A stretch of 64,000 bases of DNA from NCBI GenBank assembly GCA_963764365.1, contig CAVXSI010000020.1, positions 496,001-560,000 of the forward strand, given 5' to 3'. Both the position numbers and the translations under genes were made by a program. This stretch comes from VRUE01 sp963764365 (GTDB lineage Bacteria; Actinomycetota; Thermoleophilia; Solirubrobacterales; 70-9). The notes beneath the pieces were generated by a model that was not told the origin of the DNA, searched no databases, and was given only the letters and a program-made list of their open reading frames with translations. This document shows positions 9,414-17,836 of the stretch, one piece after another. Every line of letters starts with the position of its first letter. Position 1 is the first letter of the stretch.

Positions 9414-10640
9414 CTACGAGGGGTCGCGAGAGATCGCGGCCCCTCGTTTTGCAGGCGATTCGCGGGCAGCCAGTTCTTCGACCAGTTCTGCCCCGCGTTC
9501 GGCCCCGTCGTGCTCGCGCGCCCACGCTGCCAGCTCGCCGGCGCGCACGGTGAACGAGTCGTCGTCGAGGATTCGCCGCACCGCCCAGCGCAGCGGCGCC
9601 GGCCGGCAGAGGCGCCAGGGGAGCGAGAGGCCGGCGCCGGCCCAGCCGACCCGCATCGCCGTCTCGCTCATGTCGCCGATGAAGGGGCTGATCAGCAGCG
9701 GGGTGCCGGCGGCGAGGGCGCGGCAGACGGTGCCGTGGCCGCCGTGGGAGATCACCAGCGAGGCGGCGGGCATCAGCTGGCTGTAGCTGAGCCAGTCGAC
9801 AAGCTTCGCGTTCGCGGGCACCTCGATCGGGCTCTGGGGCACGACCCGGTTGGTCGTCGCCACCACCCTCACGGGCTCGCCGGCCAGCGCGCGCAACGCG
9901 GTCCGCACCAGATGGTTGCCCGAATCGTGGGCGGTGCTCGGCGCGACGAGGACCAGCGGGTCATCGCCGGGTGGAAGCTCGATCTCCGGGTGGGGGATCT
10001 CGAACGTCAGCGGTCCCGTCACCTCGACCCCGGCCGGCCAGCGCCGCGGGTACTCGAGCTGGGGGAAGGTGCCGACCAGCGCCAGGTCCGGGCTGATCCC
10101 GCCGTGGAAACGCTCGATCGGCGCCAGGCCGAGCCGCGCCCGCTGCTTGTTGAGGTCGCTGCGCCCCTGCTCCAGCCCGACGTTCAACGCCCGCTGGCCG
10201 GCCCGCCAGACGCTCCGCCCGAGCGGGGTGCGCGGCGGCCGCAGGCCGACGGCGAAGAACGGCAGCCCCGGCTCGACGACCGGGTAGATGTGGGGGACCA
10301 GGGTCGCCCGCGGAAGCCCGGCGACCTCCGCCGCCAGCGCCGGCGCCAGGGTGAGGATGTCGCTTACGACCGCGTCCGGCCGCATTTCCTCCAGCAGCGG
10401 CATCAGCGCCCGCGCCGCCTCCGCCGCATGCGCGCCCTCAGCCGAATCGGGATCGGGCGGCGGGAACATCCGGTATTCCTCGGCGGCGGCGAAGCCGAGG
10501 CCGGCACCCTCGACCGCGCCGCGCCGCTCCTCCCAGGTCTCGATCGTCACCTCGTGTCCGCGCCCTGTCAGCGCGCGCCCGAGGGCTATCGCAGGGAAGA
10601 CGTGGCCGGGGTCGCCGAAGGCGGCGACGAGGAACCGCAT
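9414..10640 (-). CDS. GT1-type (MGT/UGT-like) glycosyltransferase
   Basis: Predicted GT-B fold glycosyltransferase transferring a sugar from a nucleotide donor to a small hydrophobic acceptor. 408 residues. The N-terminus FLVAAFGDPGHVFPAIALG is the acceptor-domain start typical of this family, and the C-terminal donor-binding signature SHGGHGTVCRALAAGTPLL is intact. It starts 4 nt after the SDR gene stops, so the two form an operon and may act on the same metabolite. Its 3' end runs to within 2 nt of tRNA-Asn on the other strand and contains the tRNA terminator. Substrate unknown. Confidence 0.88.
   Translation of the reverse strand: MRFLVAAFGDPGHVFPAIALGRALTGRGHEVTIETWEERRGAVEGAGLGFAAAEEYRMFPPPDPDSAEGAHAAEAARALMPLLEEMRPDAVVSDILTLAPALAAEVAGLPRATLVPHIYPVVEPGLPFFAVGLRPPRTPLGRSVWRAGQRALNVGLEQGRSDLNKQRARLGLAPIERFHGGISPDLALVGTFPQLEYPRRWPAGVEVTGPLTFEIPHPEIELPPGDDPLVLVAPSTAHDSGNHLVRTALRALAGEPVRVVATTNRVVPQSPIEVPANAKLVDWLSYSQLMPAASLVISHGGHGTVCRALAAGTPLLISPFIGDMSETAMRVGWAGAGLSLPWRLCRPAPLRWAVRRILDDDSFTVRAGELAAWAREHDGAERGAELVEELAARESPAKRGAAISRDPS
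9418..9450 (+). terminator. Intrinsic terminator of tRNA-Asn, inside opposing coding sequence
   Basis: A 12-bp stem (9418-9429 with 9434-9445, one G-U pair) closes a GAGA tetraloop and is followed by GTTTT. It lies within the last codons of the opposing glycosyltransferase gene, so it may also stop that transcript's antisense. Confidence 0.75.
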
Positions 10641-10644
10641 GCGC

Positions 10645-11376
10645 CTAGGGCGTGTCCAGTCCCTCGCCGGGACGCGTAAAGACGATCTCCGGCACGTGGC
10701 AGTTGGGCGAGGTGCGCAGCAGGAAGCGGATCGCCTCGCCGATGTCCTCGGGCCGGATCATCTCCTCGGCCGGAACCTGGCCCTTGGCGAACTCGGTCAT
10801 CGCGGTGTCGACGAAGCCGGGGGCCAGAGCCGTGCACTGGACACCCGAGCCGCCCGCCTCGCGATGGGTCGACTGGGTGAAGTTGATCACCGCGCCCTTG
10901 GTCGCGGCGTAGACGGAGAGCCAGGCCTGCCCGCCTTTGCCGGCGATCGAGGCGGTGTTGACGATCAGCGCCTTGCCGTGCTCGGCGCCCGCTTCGCGCA
11001 GCATCGGCAGTCCCTCGCGGGTTCCGATCACCAGCGCCCGCAGGTTGACCGCCAGTTGCATGTCGAGGTACTTGGTCTGGATCTCCTCCATCGGCGCGCC
11101 GATCCCGACCCCAGCGTTGTTGACCAGCACGTCGAGGCGCCCATAGGTCTCGCGGTGCTTGGCGAAGACGCCGACCACTTCCTCCTCGTCGCTCATGTCG
11201 GCGGCGACGCTCTGCACCTCGAGTCCGGCGTCGCGCAGGTCGGCGGCCGCCGCGTCGAGCTTTTCCGGGCGCCGCGCGGAGACCGTCAGCGCGTATCCCT
11301 CCTCGCCCAGGGTGCGGGCGATCGCCAGCCCGATCCCGCTCGAGGCCCCAGTGATCAGCGCTGCTCGCTCAGCCAT
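10645..11376 (-). CDS. Short-chain dehydrogenase/reductase (classical SDR)
   Basis: NAD(P)-dependent oxidoreductase with a Rossmann fold, 243 residues. Visible are the cofactor loop TGASSGIG, NNAGVG, the catalytic serine region (NTASIAGKGG) and the YAATK catalytic Tyr/Lys pair. Start choice: a TAGGGT -10 box lies 8 nt before the ATG at 11376, so the ATG at 11382, two codons upstream, is less likely. It leads the SDR-glycosyltransferase operon and diverges from the lipoprotein gene with only ~43 nt between starts. Substrate unknown. Confidence 0.9.
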   Translation of the reverse strand: MAERAALITGASSGIGLAIARTLGEEGYALTVSARRPEKLDAAAADLRDAGLEVQSVAADMSDEEEVVGVFAKHRETYGRLDVLVNNAGVGIGAPMEEIQTKYLDMQLAVNLRALVIGTREGLPMLREAGAEHGKALIVNTASIAGKGGQAWLSVYAATKGAVINFTQSTHREAGGSGVQCTALAPGFVDTAMTEFAKGQVPAEEMIRPEDIGEAIRFLLRTSPNCHVPEIVFTRPGEGLDTP

Positions 11377-11384
11377 CGCCATGC

Positions 11385-11390
11385 ACCCTA
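11385..11390 (-). promoter_or_regulatory. -10 box TAGGGT for the SDR operon
   Basis: TAGGGT read on the minus strand, 8 nt before ATG 11376. A candidate plus-strand -10 (TAAGAT, 11403-11408) for the divergent lipoprotein lies 12 nt away. Confidence 0.5.
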
Positions 11391-11419
11391 CCGCTCGCCC
11401 AATAAGATGCGATTCCTTG

Positions 11420-12505
11420 ATGCTCGCGCGCCGAACCACCAGCGTCTTCGCCTGCGCGATCGCCGCCTGCGCCTTCGTCGCCGGTTGTGGCGGCGGCTCC
11501 GATTCGAGCGGTTCGACCTCGACCTCCGTCGCCAGCCGGCCGGCGCCGCCGAAGAGCGCCTTCCCGGCCGCCGAAGGCCGCACGCTGGGTGAAATCGTCA
11601 ATACGGCCGAAGGCCACTCGGAACTCGTCGTCTCGCCGGCGGCGCTGGTCTTCCACACCGGCGTCAACCGTTACCCGGTCGGCGTCTTCCATCCCGACCG
11701 CAGCCAGGTGGACGACGCCGAAATCGCGCTCTACGCGGCGCGGGTCCCGCCACCGAAGTCGGGCGGCAGCGGCGGCGGCGCGAAGAACGGCAAGCAGAAG
11801 AAGGGGGCGCTCGCGCAGGCGCGCTCCAAAGCGCTCGAACAGCCGGCGGTTGGTCCCTTCCCCGCCGCGCTCGAAAGCCTCACCACCAAGCCGGCCTTCC
11901 GAGCGAAGACGACGACCAGCGATCCCGACGCCGCGACCGCCGTGTACTCGACCAGCATCGACTTCACCGGCAACGGCGAGTGGCGGATCGCGGCGCTGAT
12001 CAAGCAGGGCGGCAAGACGACCGCGGCGCTGCTGCCGAGCGCAACCGTCGGCGAATTCGAAGAAGTGCCGAAGGTCGGCGAAAAGGCGCCGCTGATCCAT
12101 ACGCCGACGTCGGCCGACGTCGGCGGCGACCTCTCGAAGATCACCACGCGGGTGCCGCCGGACACGCAAAACCGCGTCGATTACGCGGAAGCTTTGGGAC
12201 GCGAACCGATCCTCCTCTTGTTTGCGACCCCCCAGTTCTGCCAGAGTCGGGTCTGCGGTCCGGTCGTCGACGTGGCCGAGCAGGTCAAACAGACGTACGG
12301 GGACAGGGCCGCTTTCATCCACATGGAGATCTACAAGGACAACGATCCGAGCAAGGGCGTGCGGTCGCAGGTGCGGGCGTTCCACCTCCCGAGCGAGCCG
12401 TGGCTGTTCGCGATCGACCGCCGGGGAGTGATCCGAGCGGAGATCGAGGGCGCATTCGGCGTTGACCGGATGACCCGTGTGGTTAAGGATGTGATCGGCG
12501 AATGA
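11420..12505 (+). CDS. Lipoprotein with C-terminal thioredoxin-like domain
   Basis: 361 residues. A signal peptide (MLARRTTSVF then Ala-rich) ends in a lipobox FVAGC, with Cys23 as the lipid-anchored residue; a Gly/Ser linker follows. The middle has a Lys-rich insert (GGAKNGKQKKG) and beta-rich segments. The last ~120 residues look like a redoxin fold: LLLFATPQFCQSRVCGP resembles the first strand and active-site helix, but the cysteines are spaced CxxxxC rather than CxxC, so redox chemistry is uncertain. The ATG at 11420 is chosen; an in-frame TTG at 11417 would fit leaderless spacing from TAAGAT (11403-11408). It overlaps the Hpt gene by 4 nt. Confidence 0.8.
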   Translation: MLARRTTSVFACAIAACAFVAGCGGGSDSSGSTSTSVASRPAPPKSAFPAAEGRTLGEIVNTAEGHSELVVSPAALVFHTGVNRYPVGVFHPDRSQVDDAEIALYAARVPPPKSGGSGGGAKNGKQKKGALAQARSKALEQPAVGPFPAALESLTTKPAFRAKTTTSDPDAATAVYSTSIDFTGNGEWRIAALIKQGGKTTAALLPSATVGEFEEVPKVGEKAPLIHTPTSADVGGDLSKITTRVPPDTQNRVDYAEALGREPILLLFATPQFCQSRVCGPVVDVAEQVKQTYGDRAAFIHMEIYKDNDPSKGVRSQVRAFHLPSEPWLFAIDRRGVIRAEIEGAFGVDRMTRVVKDVIGE

Positions 12506-12867
12506 GCGAGAAGACCGCGCCCGACCAGGAGCTGCTCAAGTCCTTCGCCGAGGAGGCGAAACGACGCTGCGACGTGATCGCGGCCGGCCTCGCCACCGAG
12601 ACCGAAGACTTCGAGACCATGCGGGCCGAGGCCCACGCCCTCAAGGGCACCGCCGGCGCGGTCGGCCTTCGCCGCCTCGCCGAGTTGGCCGGCCTGATGG
12701 AATCCGACCTCGCCGAGGCGAAAAAGACCGGCGTCCTGCGGGGCGGCCGCACCCACCAGATAGGCGATGCGGCAAAGGCCCTGGCCGACGGCGCCGCCGC
12801 CGCGGCCGAGGGCAAGGAAGAGCCCCCTGACGTAGGCCGCTCGCTCGCTCAGCTGTTCAGCGCCTGA
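12502..12867 (+). CDS. Histidine phosphotransfer (Hpt) domain protein
   Basis: 121 residues, mostly helical. EAHALKGTAGAVGLRRL matches the Hpt signature HxLKGxxxxxG, with His45 as the probable phospho-acceptor, so this should relay phosphate between a hybrid kinase and a response regulator. No kinase or regulator is nearby. Translation is coupled to the upstream lipoprotein (ATGA overlap). The Glu/Pro-rich C-terminus ends 43 nt before the tRNA. Confidence 0.75.
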   Translation: MSEKTAPDQELLKSFAEEAKRRCDVIAAGLATETEDFETMRAEAHALKGTAGAVGLRRLAELAGLMESDLAEAKKTGVLRGGRTHQIGDAAKALADGAAAAAEGKEEPPDVGRSLAQLFSA

Positions 12868-12910
12868 TCCGGCCGCGCAGCGCCACGTTCGCGCTACGCT
12901 CGCCCCAAAC

Positions 12911-12984
12911 GGGGCGGTAGCTCAGTTGGTCAGAGCAGCGGACTCATAATCCGTCGGTCGCTGGTTCGAGTCCAGCCCGCCCCA
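12911..12984 (+). tRNA. tRNA with CAT anticodon (Met or Ile2), attachment site of the module array
   Basis: Complete cloverleaf: acceptor GGGGCGG/CCGCCCC, anticodon loop CTCATAA with CAT at 12945-12947, T arm GCTGG-TTCGAGT-CCAGC, discriminator A, no CCA. CAT could mean elongator Met or a lysidine-modified Ile2; sequence alone does not settle it. A TACGCT -10 box sits at 12895-12900. The 44 nt from 12941 to 12984 recur at 17357-17400 and 22785-22828, so this gene served as an integration target at least twice. Confidence 0.93.
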
Positions 12985-13073
12985 TGGCTTCCGGGCCGCT
13001 TGGGGCGAGAATGTTTGCGATTTCGTTCCTCCTATTTTGCGATCTGCGCGCCACACGCGTCCGGGGTCGACCC

Positions 13074-13079
13074 TAGAGT
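13074..13079 (+). promoter_or_regulatory. -10 box TAGAGT for module 1 operon
   Basis: TAGAGT lies 7 nt before GTG 13087; the imported genes use the same leaderless layout as the host genes. Confidence 0.5.
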
Positions 13080-13086
13080 GGGCAGC

Positions 13087-13365
13087 GTGAATGCCGCAGA
13101 GCAACGTCGCGAGGAAGGGCACTTCCGCAAGGTGGAGGGCGCGATGCTCTACATCGAAGATGCCGCCCGCCGCCTCGACGAAACAGCCCAGGAGTTGAAG
13201 AAAGATGGTGCGGAGGCGTACCTGATCGCGGCCCTGGAGACGGCCGCCGGTGCGGCGCGGGCCGATCACGCGCGGTTGATGAAGTCTGTCTACTGGCGAG
13301 CGCCCTCAAGCGACCAAGGCGAGCTGGTCGCTGCCGGCGACGAGCAGCAGCGCCTCGCGTCCTAG
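13087..13365 (+). CDS. Small helical protein upstream of the RM gene
   Basis: 92 residues, unrecognised. Predicted mostly alpha-helical and acidic/basic mixed (AAEQRREEGHFRKVEG, then EDAARRLDETAQEL). The GTG at 13087 is chosen for its TAGAGT box 7 nt upstream. It ends 9 nt before the RM gene and is almost certainly co-transcribed, so a role in controlling or assisting the RM protein is possible, but nothing in the sequence shows it. Confidence 0.65.
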   Translation: MNAAEQRREEGHFRKVEGAMLYIEDAARRLDETAQELKKDGAEAYLIAALETAAGAARADHARLMKSVYWRAPSSDQGELVAAGDEQQRLAS

Positions 13366-13374
13366 CCGGCGCGA

Positions 13375-16089
13375 ATGCCCCTCACCGGCGAGGAGATCAG
13401 GGCCAACCTGACGCGGTTCGTCGCGCGCTGGAGCGTGCGGGAAGGTTATGAGCGCGGCGAGGCCCAGACGTTTCTCACCGAGCTCTTCGATTGCTACGGG
13501 CAGCGGCTCTCCGACGTTGCCGAGTTCGAGCGCTTCCAGGCCGGCGGCTTTATCGATCTGATCTGGCCCCGCGTCTGCATTGTCGAGATGAAGTCGGCGA
13601 GCGAGGCGGGTCGGCTCGCAAAGCATCGCGAGCAGGCGCTCAACTACTGGCGCGAGGCCGCCGACGCGGAGAAGGGGATACCCGCCCCTGAGTACGTGGT
13701 GCTCTGCGCCTTCAAGCGCTTCGAGGTCTGGGAGCCGGGCAGGTTCCCGAAAGCGCCGCGGGTCAAGTTCGACCTCACGGAGCTGCCCGACCGATACACG
13801 TCGCTGCTCTTCATGACCGGCGGCGAGCCGGTGTTCAACGCCCGTCAGGAGGGCGTCACGCTCGAAGCCGTCGGCAAGCTGGCCGAGCTCTTCCAGCAGC
13901 TTGAGCAGCGTTTGGAGGGAGATCCGCAGTCGCGGCGCCGCTTCATCTTGCAGACGGTGTGGTGCATGTTCGCCGAGGACCTGGGTCAGATCCCCGGGCA
14001 GGGGTTCACCCGCGTTGTCGATGACCTGATCGCCAACCCGCGGCGCTCCAGCGCGGACGACCTCGGGCGGCTGTTCGAGTACCTCGACGATCCAAGTCCG
14101 GAGCGGCCGCAGCACGGGCTCTACGCCGGGGTGCCCTACGCGAATGGCTCGCTGTTCGCGGAGCCGAGCCGCATCGACTTGACGCCAGAGGAGCTTGGGC
14201 TGCTTCGAGAAGTCAGCGCCTCGAACTGGCACGAGGTCCAGCCCTCGATCTTCGGGTCACTTCTCCAGGGCGTGTTCGGGCACGATAAGCAGTGGCGGCT
14301 CGGCGCCCACTACACGCACGAGTCGGAGATCCAGAAGATCGTCGTGCCGACGATCGTTGAGCCGTGGACCGAGCGGATTGAGGCGCTGTCGACCTACAAA
14401 GAGGCGCGCCAGGCGCAGGCTGACCTCCTCAACTACGTGGTGCTCGACCCCGCCTGCGGCTCGGGCAACTTCCTCTACGTCGCCTACCGGGAGTTGCGTC
14501 GCATCGAGGCGAAGCTGGCCGCTCGTGGCGACGAGCTGGCACAGGCCGAGGGCCGGCCCGCCCAGGAGGGCCTCAGCGCTTTCTTCCCGCTTCAGAACAT
14601 GCGCGGCATCGAGATTGAGCAGTTCGGCGTCGACCTGGCGCGGGTCACCCTGTGGATGGGCCACAAGCTGGCTGTCGAGGAGCTGGACCTCGACGAGAGC
14701 ACGCTGCCGCTCGCCGATCTCTCGGGAATCCGCCGCGCCGACGCGCTGCGCGCCGAGTGGGGCGAGGCAAACGCGATCATCGGCAACCCGCCCTACCACG
14801 GTTCGCAGAATCTGCGCCAGATCCTCGACGAGGACTACGTGGAGTGGCTCAAGGGTCACTTCGGTGCCGGCCTCAAGGACCTCTGCGTCTACTGGTTCCG
14901 CCGTGCAGCGGACCAGATGCGACCCGGCGACCGCGCCGGCCTTGTCGGGACGAACTCGATAAGCCAGAACCGGGCACGCGGGGTGAGCCTCAACTACCTC
15001 GTCGAGAAGGGGGGCGTGATTACCGACGCCGTCTCGCGTCAGAAATGGCCGGGCGAGGCGGTGGTCAACGTCAGCATCGTCAACTGGGTGCAGCTGCCGA
15101 GCGAGCCGCCGCAGCGCTTCGTGCTCGATGGAGAGCCGGTTGAAGGCATCAACACCCGCTTGCGAGAGTCGAAGCTGGCGATCGAGGAGTACGAGGCGCT
15201 GCCGGCGAACCTCGGCCACTCGTTCCAGGGACCGATCCCAGTGGGGGAGTTCTACCTGGCGCCGGATGAAGCAGAAGCGCTTCTCTCCGCACCCGGTGCC
15301 GATTATTCAGAAGTGGTGCGGCCCTATCTAGTAGGTGACGACATCGCCGAGGAGCCGGAGCAGAGGCCGCGGCGATTCGTTATCGATTTCGGTCTTCGCC
15401 CGCTTGAGCAAGCGATGAAGTACCCAGAGGCTCTTGAGTTGGTGCGAGAACGAGTCAAGCCTGCACGCGACAAGAACAGGATGAAACGCCGCAAGGAGCA
15501 CTGGTGGCTATTTGGTTCTCCAGCGTCCGAGATGCGCCGCACGATCGAATCACTGTCCCGCTACATCGCCGGCAACGCGCAAGGCAAGCGCTTCCTCTTC
15601 TGCTGGGTGGACGGCGCCGTTTGCCCGAGCAATCTCACCAACGTCTTCGCCTTTGACGACGACTACTCGATGGGAATACTTACGTCCTCGATCCACGGGG
15701 CGTGGGCGCACTCGGAGTCCTCGACTCTTGAGGATCGTCCGCGTTACACGCCGACCTCATGTTTCGAGACCTTCCCTTGGCCGCAGCCCAACCAAGGCAC
15801 CCGCGACGAGATCGGCGAAATCGCCAAGCGCCTGATCGAACAGCGCCAGGCGATCTGTGTCGAGGGCCAGATCGGCCTGACCGACCTTTACAACCAAGTC
15901 GACGAGGGCGCTTGGTCGGAGGTCTCAGACCTCCACCGCCAACTCGACGAGGCGGTGGCTCGCGCCTACGGCTGGAAATCGGCCATCGCCCACGACCCGC
16001 TGGAGATCAAGGCTCACCTCGCCGAGTTGCACGCGAGCATTTTCGCCGGATCGTCGTATGGGCCATTCATCAGAAGCTCGCCAGTGTGA
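13375..16089 (+). CDS. Single-chain restriction-modification protein (Type IIL, MmeI-like)
   Basis: 904 residues, close to MmeI. The N-terminal nuclease domain has a PD-(D/E)XK pattern (FIDLIW around residue 60, then E71-M-K73). A helical linker follows, then an adenine-methyltransferase domain with the SAM motif DPACGSGNFLY (from ~358) and catalytic NPPY (471-474). The remainder (about 620-904) would hold the target-recognition domain and C-terminal helices. One polypeptide would thus both methylate and cleave DNA, with host protection by modification of one strand. Located between tRNA-derived repeats, so probably imported. Alternative: a methyltransferase-only defence protein, if the N-terminal nuclease is inactive. 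Confidence 0.8.
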   Translation: MPLTGEEIRANLTRFVARWSVREGYERGEAQTFLTELFDCYGQRLSDVAEFERFQAGGFIDLIWPRVCIVEMKSASEAGRLAKHREQALNYWREAADAEKGIPAPEYVVLCAFKRFEVWEPGRFPKAPRVKFDLTELPDRYTSLLFMTGGEPVFNARQEGVTLEAVGKLAELFQQLEQRLEGDPQSRRRFILQTVWCMFAEDLGQIPGQGFTRVVDDLIANPRRSSADDLGRLFEYLDDPSPERPQHGLYAGVPYANGSLFAEPSRIDLTPEELGLLREVSASNWHEVQPSIFGSLLQGVFGHDKQWRLGAHYTHESEIQKIVVPTIVEPWTERIEALSTYKEARQAQADLLNYVVLDPACGSGNFLYVAYRELRRIEAKLAARGDELAQAEGRPAQEGLSAFFPLQNMRGIEIEQFGVDLARVTLWMGHKLAVEELDLDESTLPLADLSGIRRADALRAEWGEANAIIGNPPYHGSQNLRQILDEDYVEWLKGHFGAGLKDLCVYWFRRAADQMRPGDRAGLVGTNSISQNRARGVSLNYLVEKGGVITDAVSRQKWPGEAVVNVSIVNWVQLPSEPPQRFVLDGEPVEGINTRLRESKLAIEEYEALPANLGHSFQGPIPVGEFYLAPDEAEALLSAPGADYSEVVRPYLVGDDIAEEPEQRPRRFVIDFGLRPLEQAMKYPEALELVRERVKPARDKNRMKRRKEHWWLFGSPASEMRRTIESLSRYIAGNAQGKRFLFCWVDGAVCPSNLTNVFAFDDDYSMGILTSSIHGAWAHSESSTLEDRPRYTPTSCFETFPWPQPNQGTRDEIGEIAKRLIEQRQAICVEGQIGLTDLYNQVDEGAWSEVSDLHRQLDEAVARAYGWKSAIAHDPLEIKAHLAELHASIFAGSSYGPFIRSSPV

Positions 16090-16099
16090 GCTTGGGGCG

Positions 16100-17131
16100 A
16101 TGAAGCTCGTTCGTTTTGCGGTCCTTCAAATCGGCGTTGCCGACCAGGACGATAACTGGCATTCGTTTAGCCTAAAGACCGACGAGATCGAGGTAGTCTC
16201 CCTTACCGCTTGGCAGTTCAAGGGGGAGTCCCAGGTTCTCGTGGGCGCGATGATCCCGCTCGCCGCTCCACCGAATCGCAGCGAGGCAGGGATGGTGGAG
16301 GTGCCTCTCCAGGCCCGACTGGAAGCGGAGGCAGCCATTGAAGCTACGGCGAACTACGTCTCGGTCTTCCGGGGCTTCCGATGTCAGATTCTCTCACCTC
16401 GTCTTCCGGTGGCGTTTCATTCAGATGACCCAAGTGAGCTTGAGCCTCTTCGCCGTTCTGACGGCATTGTTGATGAACACCTCTTCGTCGCAGGCGATCA
16501 CTTTTTTTTCAAACTCGATCCAGCGCTGATGAAATATCTGGATGATCGCGACGACGGAGTTGCGCTTCTCGCTGGAGCCCTCGCGACGCCTCATCTGGCA
16601 AGCATCTATCGTGAGCTACTGCGGGTCTTTGAACGCGCCTTCGCCCGCACGTCAAACAAACTGATCGTTTGCTTGACCGACTTCCTGGAAGCACGTCCGG
16701 TGCTCCGATATACAAAGTCGGAGGTCAAAGGATGGATTGCCAAGATGCGTGGGCCTGCTGTCCATGCAGACCGAGATCGTCGCCTGCTCGTTGCTGCTGA
16801 CTACAGGCCAATCGTCAATCGAATGCTGTTCGCGGCCTACGATGTCTTGCTCAACAAGCGCGACTGGCACTCAGCTGATGGGGCCAGGCGGGCTGTATGG
16901 ACTCCGACACGAGGACCACGGCCTGAGGGTGGAATCGTTGCGATTCGAGGAACGAAGGCGGGCATTGCTATGGAAATGCTTGACTGCTACGGCGCGTTCA
17001 ACACGCGTGCGAACATCCCGAACTTCAGTCTTGGAGACGACTTCTGGCCACAGACCGGTCCAGCAAGGATGACGAGCAAGCAGCAAGTGCTGCAAGTCGT
17101 GGGGGCAGATGACTTTGGACCGATGACGTGA
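16100..17131 (+). CDS. Unknown protein in RM module
   Basis: 343 residues, unrecognised. It starts 10 nt after the RM gene stops and is probably its operon partner. Base composition is clearly less GC-rich than neighbours (for example a run of eight T at 16502-16509 encoding Phe residues), suggesting a different origin. Visible features are a beta-rich N-terminal third (VRFAVLQIGVADQDD), a central acidic stretch (DDRDDGVALL), a region with HADRDRRLLVAADYRP and a Gly-rich C-terminus. No membrane segment, nuclease or ATPase motif is seen. Gene prediction is solid; function unknown. Confidence 0.75.
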   Translation: MKLVRFAVLQIGVADQDDNWHSFSLKTDEIEVVSLTAWQFKGESQVLVGAMIPLAAPPNRSEAGMVEVPLQARLEAEAAIEATANYVSVFRGFRCQILSPRLPVAFHSDDPSELEPLRRSDGIVDEHLFVAGDHFFFKLDPALMKYLDDRDDGVALLAGALATPHLASIYRELLRVFERAFARTSNKLIVCLTDFLEARPVLRYTKSEVKGWIAKMRGPAVHADRDRRLLVAADYRPIVNRMLFAAYDVLLNKRDWHSADGARRAVWTPTRGPRPEGGIVAIRGTKAGIAMEMLDCYGAFNTRANIPNFSLGDDFWPQTGPARMTSKQQVLQVVGADDFGPMT

Positions 17132-17253
17132 GTCGCATAGCTCTTTTCTCAAAGGAGCGGGTCGATCGGAAAACGTCCATGCTGGAGGGGTGCCCGAATA
17201 GCCGGTTGCCGCCAGCGTAGATGGGTTGCTTGCCGATGGGAAGCTCCGAAAAC

Positions 17254-17400
17254 TTGGTCCCGAAATTGGTCCCCGACTCCACCGAACTCAGCCGAACTCC
17301 TTGGACGCGATTCGCTCTATCAGGCCAGATTCGGCTCTATAGACAGTTTCCGGCGCGACTCATAATCCGTGGAGCGCAGGTTCGAGTCCTGCCCGCCCCA
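17254..17400. repeat. Module boundary repeat A: 103-bp flank plus tRNA 3' half
   Basis: 17254-17356 is a flank shared with 22682-22784 (about 87% by hand count) and with 24166-24239. 17357-17400 repeats the last 44 nt of the CAT tRNA with five differences, including a paired change in the T stem (GCAGG/CCTGC). The 5' half of the tRNA is absent, so it is not a gene. 17132-17253 holds no recognisable gene. Confidence 0.85.
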
Positions 17401-17407
17401 TCGAGCG

Positions 17408-17692
17408 CTACTCGTTAAACGCGTCGAGCACGTCGTTAGCCCAGCTGCCAACTTCCCCGACGAGTTTCACGGCAGCGTCGCGGTCGAGTGGGGTCGCGTC
17501 CAACAGCTCGTCGTAGCGCAGGGGAACGGCGTACTCGGTAAGCCGAACCACGGTCGGCGTGTCAAAAGGGAAGTCGATGCCCGCATCTTCGATCAGTCCG
17601 ATGAGGTGGCGAAGATCGTGCGTGTACTCGAAGTTCACTGCGTGGCGAGCGAGAACTGCCTTGAGCCACTTCTCAATGGCCTGCTGGGCGTG
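17408..17692 (-). pseudogene. HEPN-domain toxin gene, C-terminal part
   Basis: Reading inward from the RIT boundary the frame gives AQQAIEKWLKAVLARH then VNFEYTHDLRHLIGLIEDAG and ends at TAG 17408-17410. This is the second half of a HEPN domain of the kind paired with MNT nucleotidyltransferases. The first half lies 3.1 kb away at 20799-20936; joining them at the shared GGCGTG sequence gives one continuous HEPN protein with the junction FHA-QQAIEK. An internal GTG at 17638 could in principle express a fragment, but the gene is broken. Confidence 0.85.
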
Positions 17693-17720
17693 CTATGCCG
17701 ACCTTTGCGTTATGCCGACC
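17688..17720. repeat. Left terminal inverted repeat of RIT element
   Basis: Contains TATGCCGACC twice in direct order (17694-17703 and 17711-17720); an inverted third copy lies inward at 17764-17773. The whole 33 nt is the exact reverse complement of 20745-20777. Confidence 0.9.
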
Positions 17721-17836
17721 TGACACCGCAAAGACGCACTGGAGGCGGTTGTCGCCTCAATAGGGTCGGCATAACCTCGCCGGCTTGAGCGACCCGGGGA
17801 AGCTCCTCCTTCCATCAATCCAAGGAGGAGGCGTTC

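Larger units (their letters stand above)
12985..17400. mobile_element. Module 1 of tRNA-anchored array (restriction-modification)
   Basis: The region between the intact tRNA 3' end (12984) and the first repeat of that 3' end (17357-17400). It carries a small unknown gene, a single-chain restriction-modification gene and a second unknown gene, then a 103-bp flank (17254-17356). No integrase, relaxase or phage gene is present. The boundaries are those of an element integrated at a tRNA 3' end; mobilisation would have to be in trans. Confidence 0.7.

Noticed and set aside
16502..16509. Run of eight T as a transcription terminator or slippage site
   Set aside because: It encodes Phe codons within a continuous reading frame and has no preceding hairpin.
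17357..17400. A second and third CAT tRNA gene (also 22785-22828)
   Set aside because: Only the anticodon-arm-to-3' part is present; the acceptor 5' strand and D arm are missing, so these are recombination-site copies.
12911..17400. Module 1 as a prophage
   Set aside because: No phage structural, lysis, replication or integrase genes; cargo is RM and two unknown genes only.
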